A stretch of DNA of 64,000 bases, from positions 62,001 through 126,000 of the forward strand of contig SVLI01000003.1 of NCBI GenBank assembly GCA_015068035.1, given 5' to 3'. This document shows, in pieces, positions 63,290 through 64,000 of the stretch (position 1 is its first letter; the number at the start of each line of letters is the position of its first letter). A program made the translations under genes and the position numbers. The notes under the pieces were generated by a model. It made no database searches. It worked only from the letters and a program-made list of their open reading frames with translations, and was not told the DNA's origin. Source of the stretch: Oscillospiraceae bacterium. GTDB lineage: Bacteria; Bacillota; Clostridia; Oscillospirales; Oscillospiraceae.

Positions 63290-63429
63290 TTATGTAAACT
63301 TAGTTATGTAAACTTCGCAACCAAAAGAACGGATAATGTCTTGAATATCAAGTCGTTTTCTACTATATCTTGCCGCAAGAGGTCGAGAAACACAATATAT
63401 TGTCTACTCTTTATGCGTTATGTTAACTT
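63290..63429. repeat. three copies of TTATGTWAACTT
   Basis: TTATGTAAACTT at 63290-63301 and 63304-63315 (14-bp period) and TTATGTTAACTT at 63418-63429, all in the same orientation, upstream of the xerD promoter. Confidence 0.5.
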
Positions 63430-63440
63430 TATTACATGAA

Positions 63441-63881
63441 TTACAGGTAGTAATATCTCTTCTTCCTTCTGGTTTTGGATGGACTGGATTTGCGAATTTT
63501 GACGGAACAGCCAAGTAAAGATCCGGCCACTGCGCATACCACCATTCTAAAAAAACCCGCACCGAGTATGCTCTGGCTTCCGGCACTCATCGCCAATATT
63601 AACAAGATAAGAACATAGAACAGGCACCCAAGCAGCACCGGTAGTACGCCTCCCCTATCCCGCTTGTTCGCCGCAAATAGAACAGGTATGCAGTTTGAAA
63701 GAAACACGCAGAGCATTACATATTCTCCGCTTCGGCGTTCAGGCATTTTTCCCGATGCAATCAGTGTTGAGCACGCAAGCATCAACAACATCGTTAGGAT
63801 CATGGAAATGACAGAGCGAATTGCAGCAGACATCAAATCCACCTTCAAGAATAGTTTTGCTTCATTTTTTGTCGAAGACAT
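63441..63881 (-). CDS. TIGR04086 family membrane protein
   Basis: A 146-residue protein with four hydrophobic segments and a basic end (SPSKTRRKKRYYYL). Size, four-helix layout and position after a probable yajC match the TIGR04086 family, whose role is unknown. ATG 63881 has AAGGGGGT only a few bases ahead, and that ribosome binding site is the 3' arm of a perfect 17-bp inverted repeat. The frame is open upstream to 63926, but that part is the hairpin and not convincing coding sequence. Confidence 0.75.
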   Translation of the reverse strand: MSSTKNEAKLFLKVDLMSAAIRSVISMILTMLLMLACSTLIASGKMPERRSGEYVMLCVFLSNCIPVLFAANKRDRGGVLPVLLGCLFYVLILLILAMSAGSQSILGAGFFRMVVCAVAGSLLGCSVKIRKSSPSKTRRKKRYYYL

Positions 63882-63885
63882 AAAA

Positions 63886-63933
63886 TACCCCCTTGGAGAA
63901 TAGGTCTGTACATCCTTATTCTCCAAGGGGGTA
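63886..63933 (-). promoter_or_regulatory. strong hairpin sequestering the ribosome binding site
   Basis: Seventeen perfect pairs (TACCCCCTTGGAGAATA with its complement) plus a few weaker ones and a short loop. On the minus strand its 3' arm contains AAGGGGGT, the ribosome binding site of the TIGR04086 gene, and ATTTTATG follows, so it could also act as a weak terminator. Confidence 0.75.
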
Positions 63934-63964
63934 AATATGACAATATAAAATCGGCTAACGGTCT

Positions 63965-64000
63965 TTATTTCTTTTCAGGCTCGGTTTCCTTGCCGATGGA
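63965..64000 (-). CDS. yajC: probable preprotein translocase subunit YajC (last codons)
   Basis: Only the last 11 codons and stop (ending in KETEPEKK) are in the window. The acidic-basic tail and the neighbouring TIGR04086 gene fit yajC, which commonly precedes it in clostridia. The identification is by context only, and another reading frame cannot be excluded. Confidence 0.35.
   Translation of the reverse strand, partial: SIGKETEPEKK

Larger units (their letters stand above)
63144..63440. other. 297-bp AT-rich non-coding region upstream of xerD
   Basis: It contains the xerD promoter and three copies of an AT-rich dodecamer. No gene is seen. The scfA peptide gene often found here downstream of the TIGR04086 gene was looked for and not found. 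Confidence 0.6.

Noticed and set aside
63144-63440. scfA (SCIFF peptide) gene expected downstream of the TIGR04086 gene
   Set aside because: No short frame with six cysteines is present on either strand in this gap.

Overview
The window is a 64 kb piece of chromosome from a strictly anaerobic, endospore-forming member of the class Clostridia, most likely in or near the Oscillospiraceae. Four things point there: gene order typical of Firmicutes (scpA-scpB-ytfI-ytfJ-dacF, priA-def-fmt-rsmB-rlmN-prpC-prkC-rsgA, cdaA-cdaR), sporulation genes (gerW/ytfJ, a SipL-like SPOCS/LysM protein, dacF paralogues), an oxygen-sensitive class III ribonucleotide reductase, and the clostridial IspH-S1 fusion. No rRNA, CRISPR array, insertion sequence or prophage was seen. 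Coding density is very high and many neighbouring genes overlap by 1-8 nt.

Layout. 1-5.0 kb: end of clpX, then lon, engB and malic enzyme, bounded by terminators. 5.1-15.9 kb: M50 protease, condensin scpAB, ytfIJ, dacF, rluB, an RpiR regulator, an HI0933-type flavoprotein, cmk, plsC and ispH-rpsA, closed by a strong terminator. 16.0-17.8 kb: carD-ispD-ispF under a clear sigma-A promoter. 17.9-19.3 kb: DUF3343 and a cysteine desulfurase. 19.3-35.6 kb: a very long plus-strand run from one good promoter: cdaA-cdaR, an RseC-like protein, DUF5685, a J-protein with a Cys-rich tail, a membrane protein, yicC, remA, gmk, rpoZ, priA, def, fmt, rsmB, rlmN, the PP2C/PASTA kinase pair and rsgA, with the first recognisable terminator at 35.61 kb. 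35.7-38.4 kb: a small membrane protein, the SipL-like protein and a VanY-type carboxypeptidase. 38.4-46.5 kb, mostly minus strand: mltG, the sir2-wecG-tmk-cyclo-ligase operon and the moxR-DUF58-membrane operon. 46.6-52.0 kb: tRNA-Thr(CGU), then nrdD-nrdG-DUF4445 protein-DUF2284 protein behind a promoter carrying two NrdR-like boxes. 52.0-58.3 kb, minus strand: flavoprotein reductase, a small P-loop protein, pgi, a second dacF-like gene and nifS. 58.4-62.0 kb: mtaB and serC-serA. 62.3-64.0 kb, minus strand: xerD, a TIGR04086-type membrane protein and the last codons of a probable yajC.

The content is mostly housekeeping: proteolysis, chromosome segregation, isoprenoid and phospholipid precursors, translation quality control, cyclic-di-AMP and Ser/Thr-kinase signalling, envelope maturation and Fe-S/tRNA thiolation. 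The most notable signals are regulatory or architectural: (i) a strong internal ribosome binding site and ATG exactly at the IspH/S1 junction; (ii) tandem NrdR-like boxes 32 bp apart over the nrdD promoter; (iii) a perfect 17-bp inverted repeat that buries the ribosome binding site of the TIGR04086 gene; (iv) divergent nifS/mtaB promoters that share one -10 region; (v) an uncharacterised Cys-rich trio (RseC-like, DUF5685, J-protein) translationally linked to cdaAR; and (vi) a DUF4445/DUF2284 pair attached to nrdDG. Functions are assigned by reading motifs; no database search was run.
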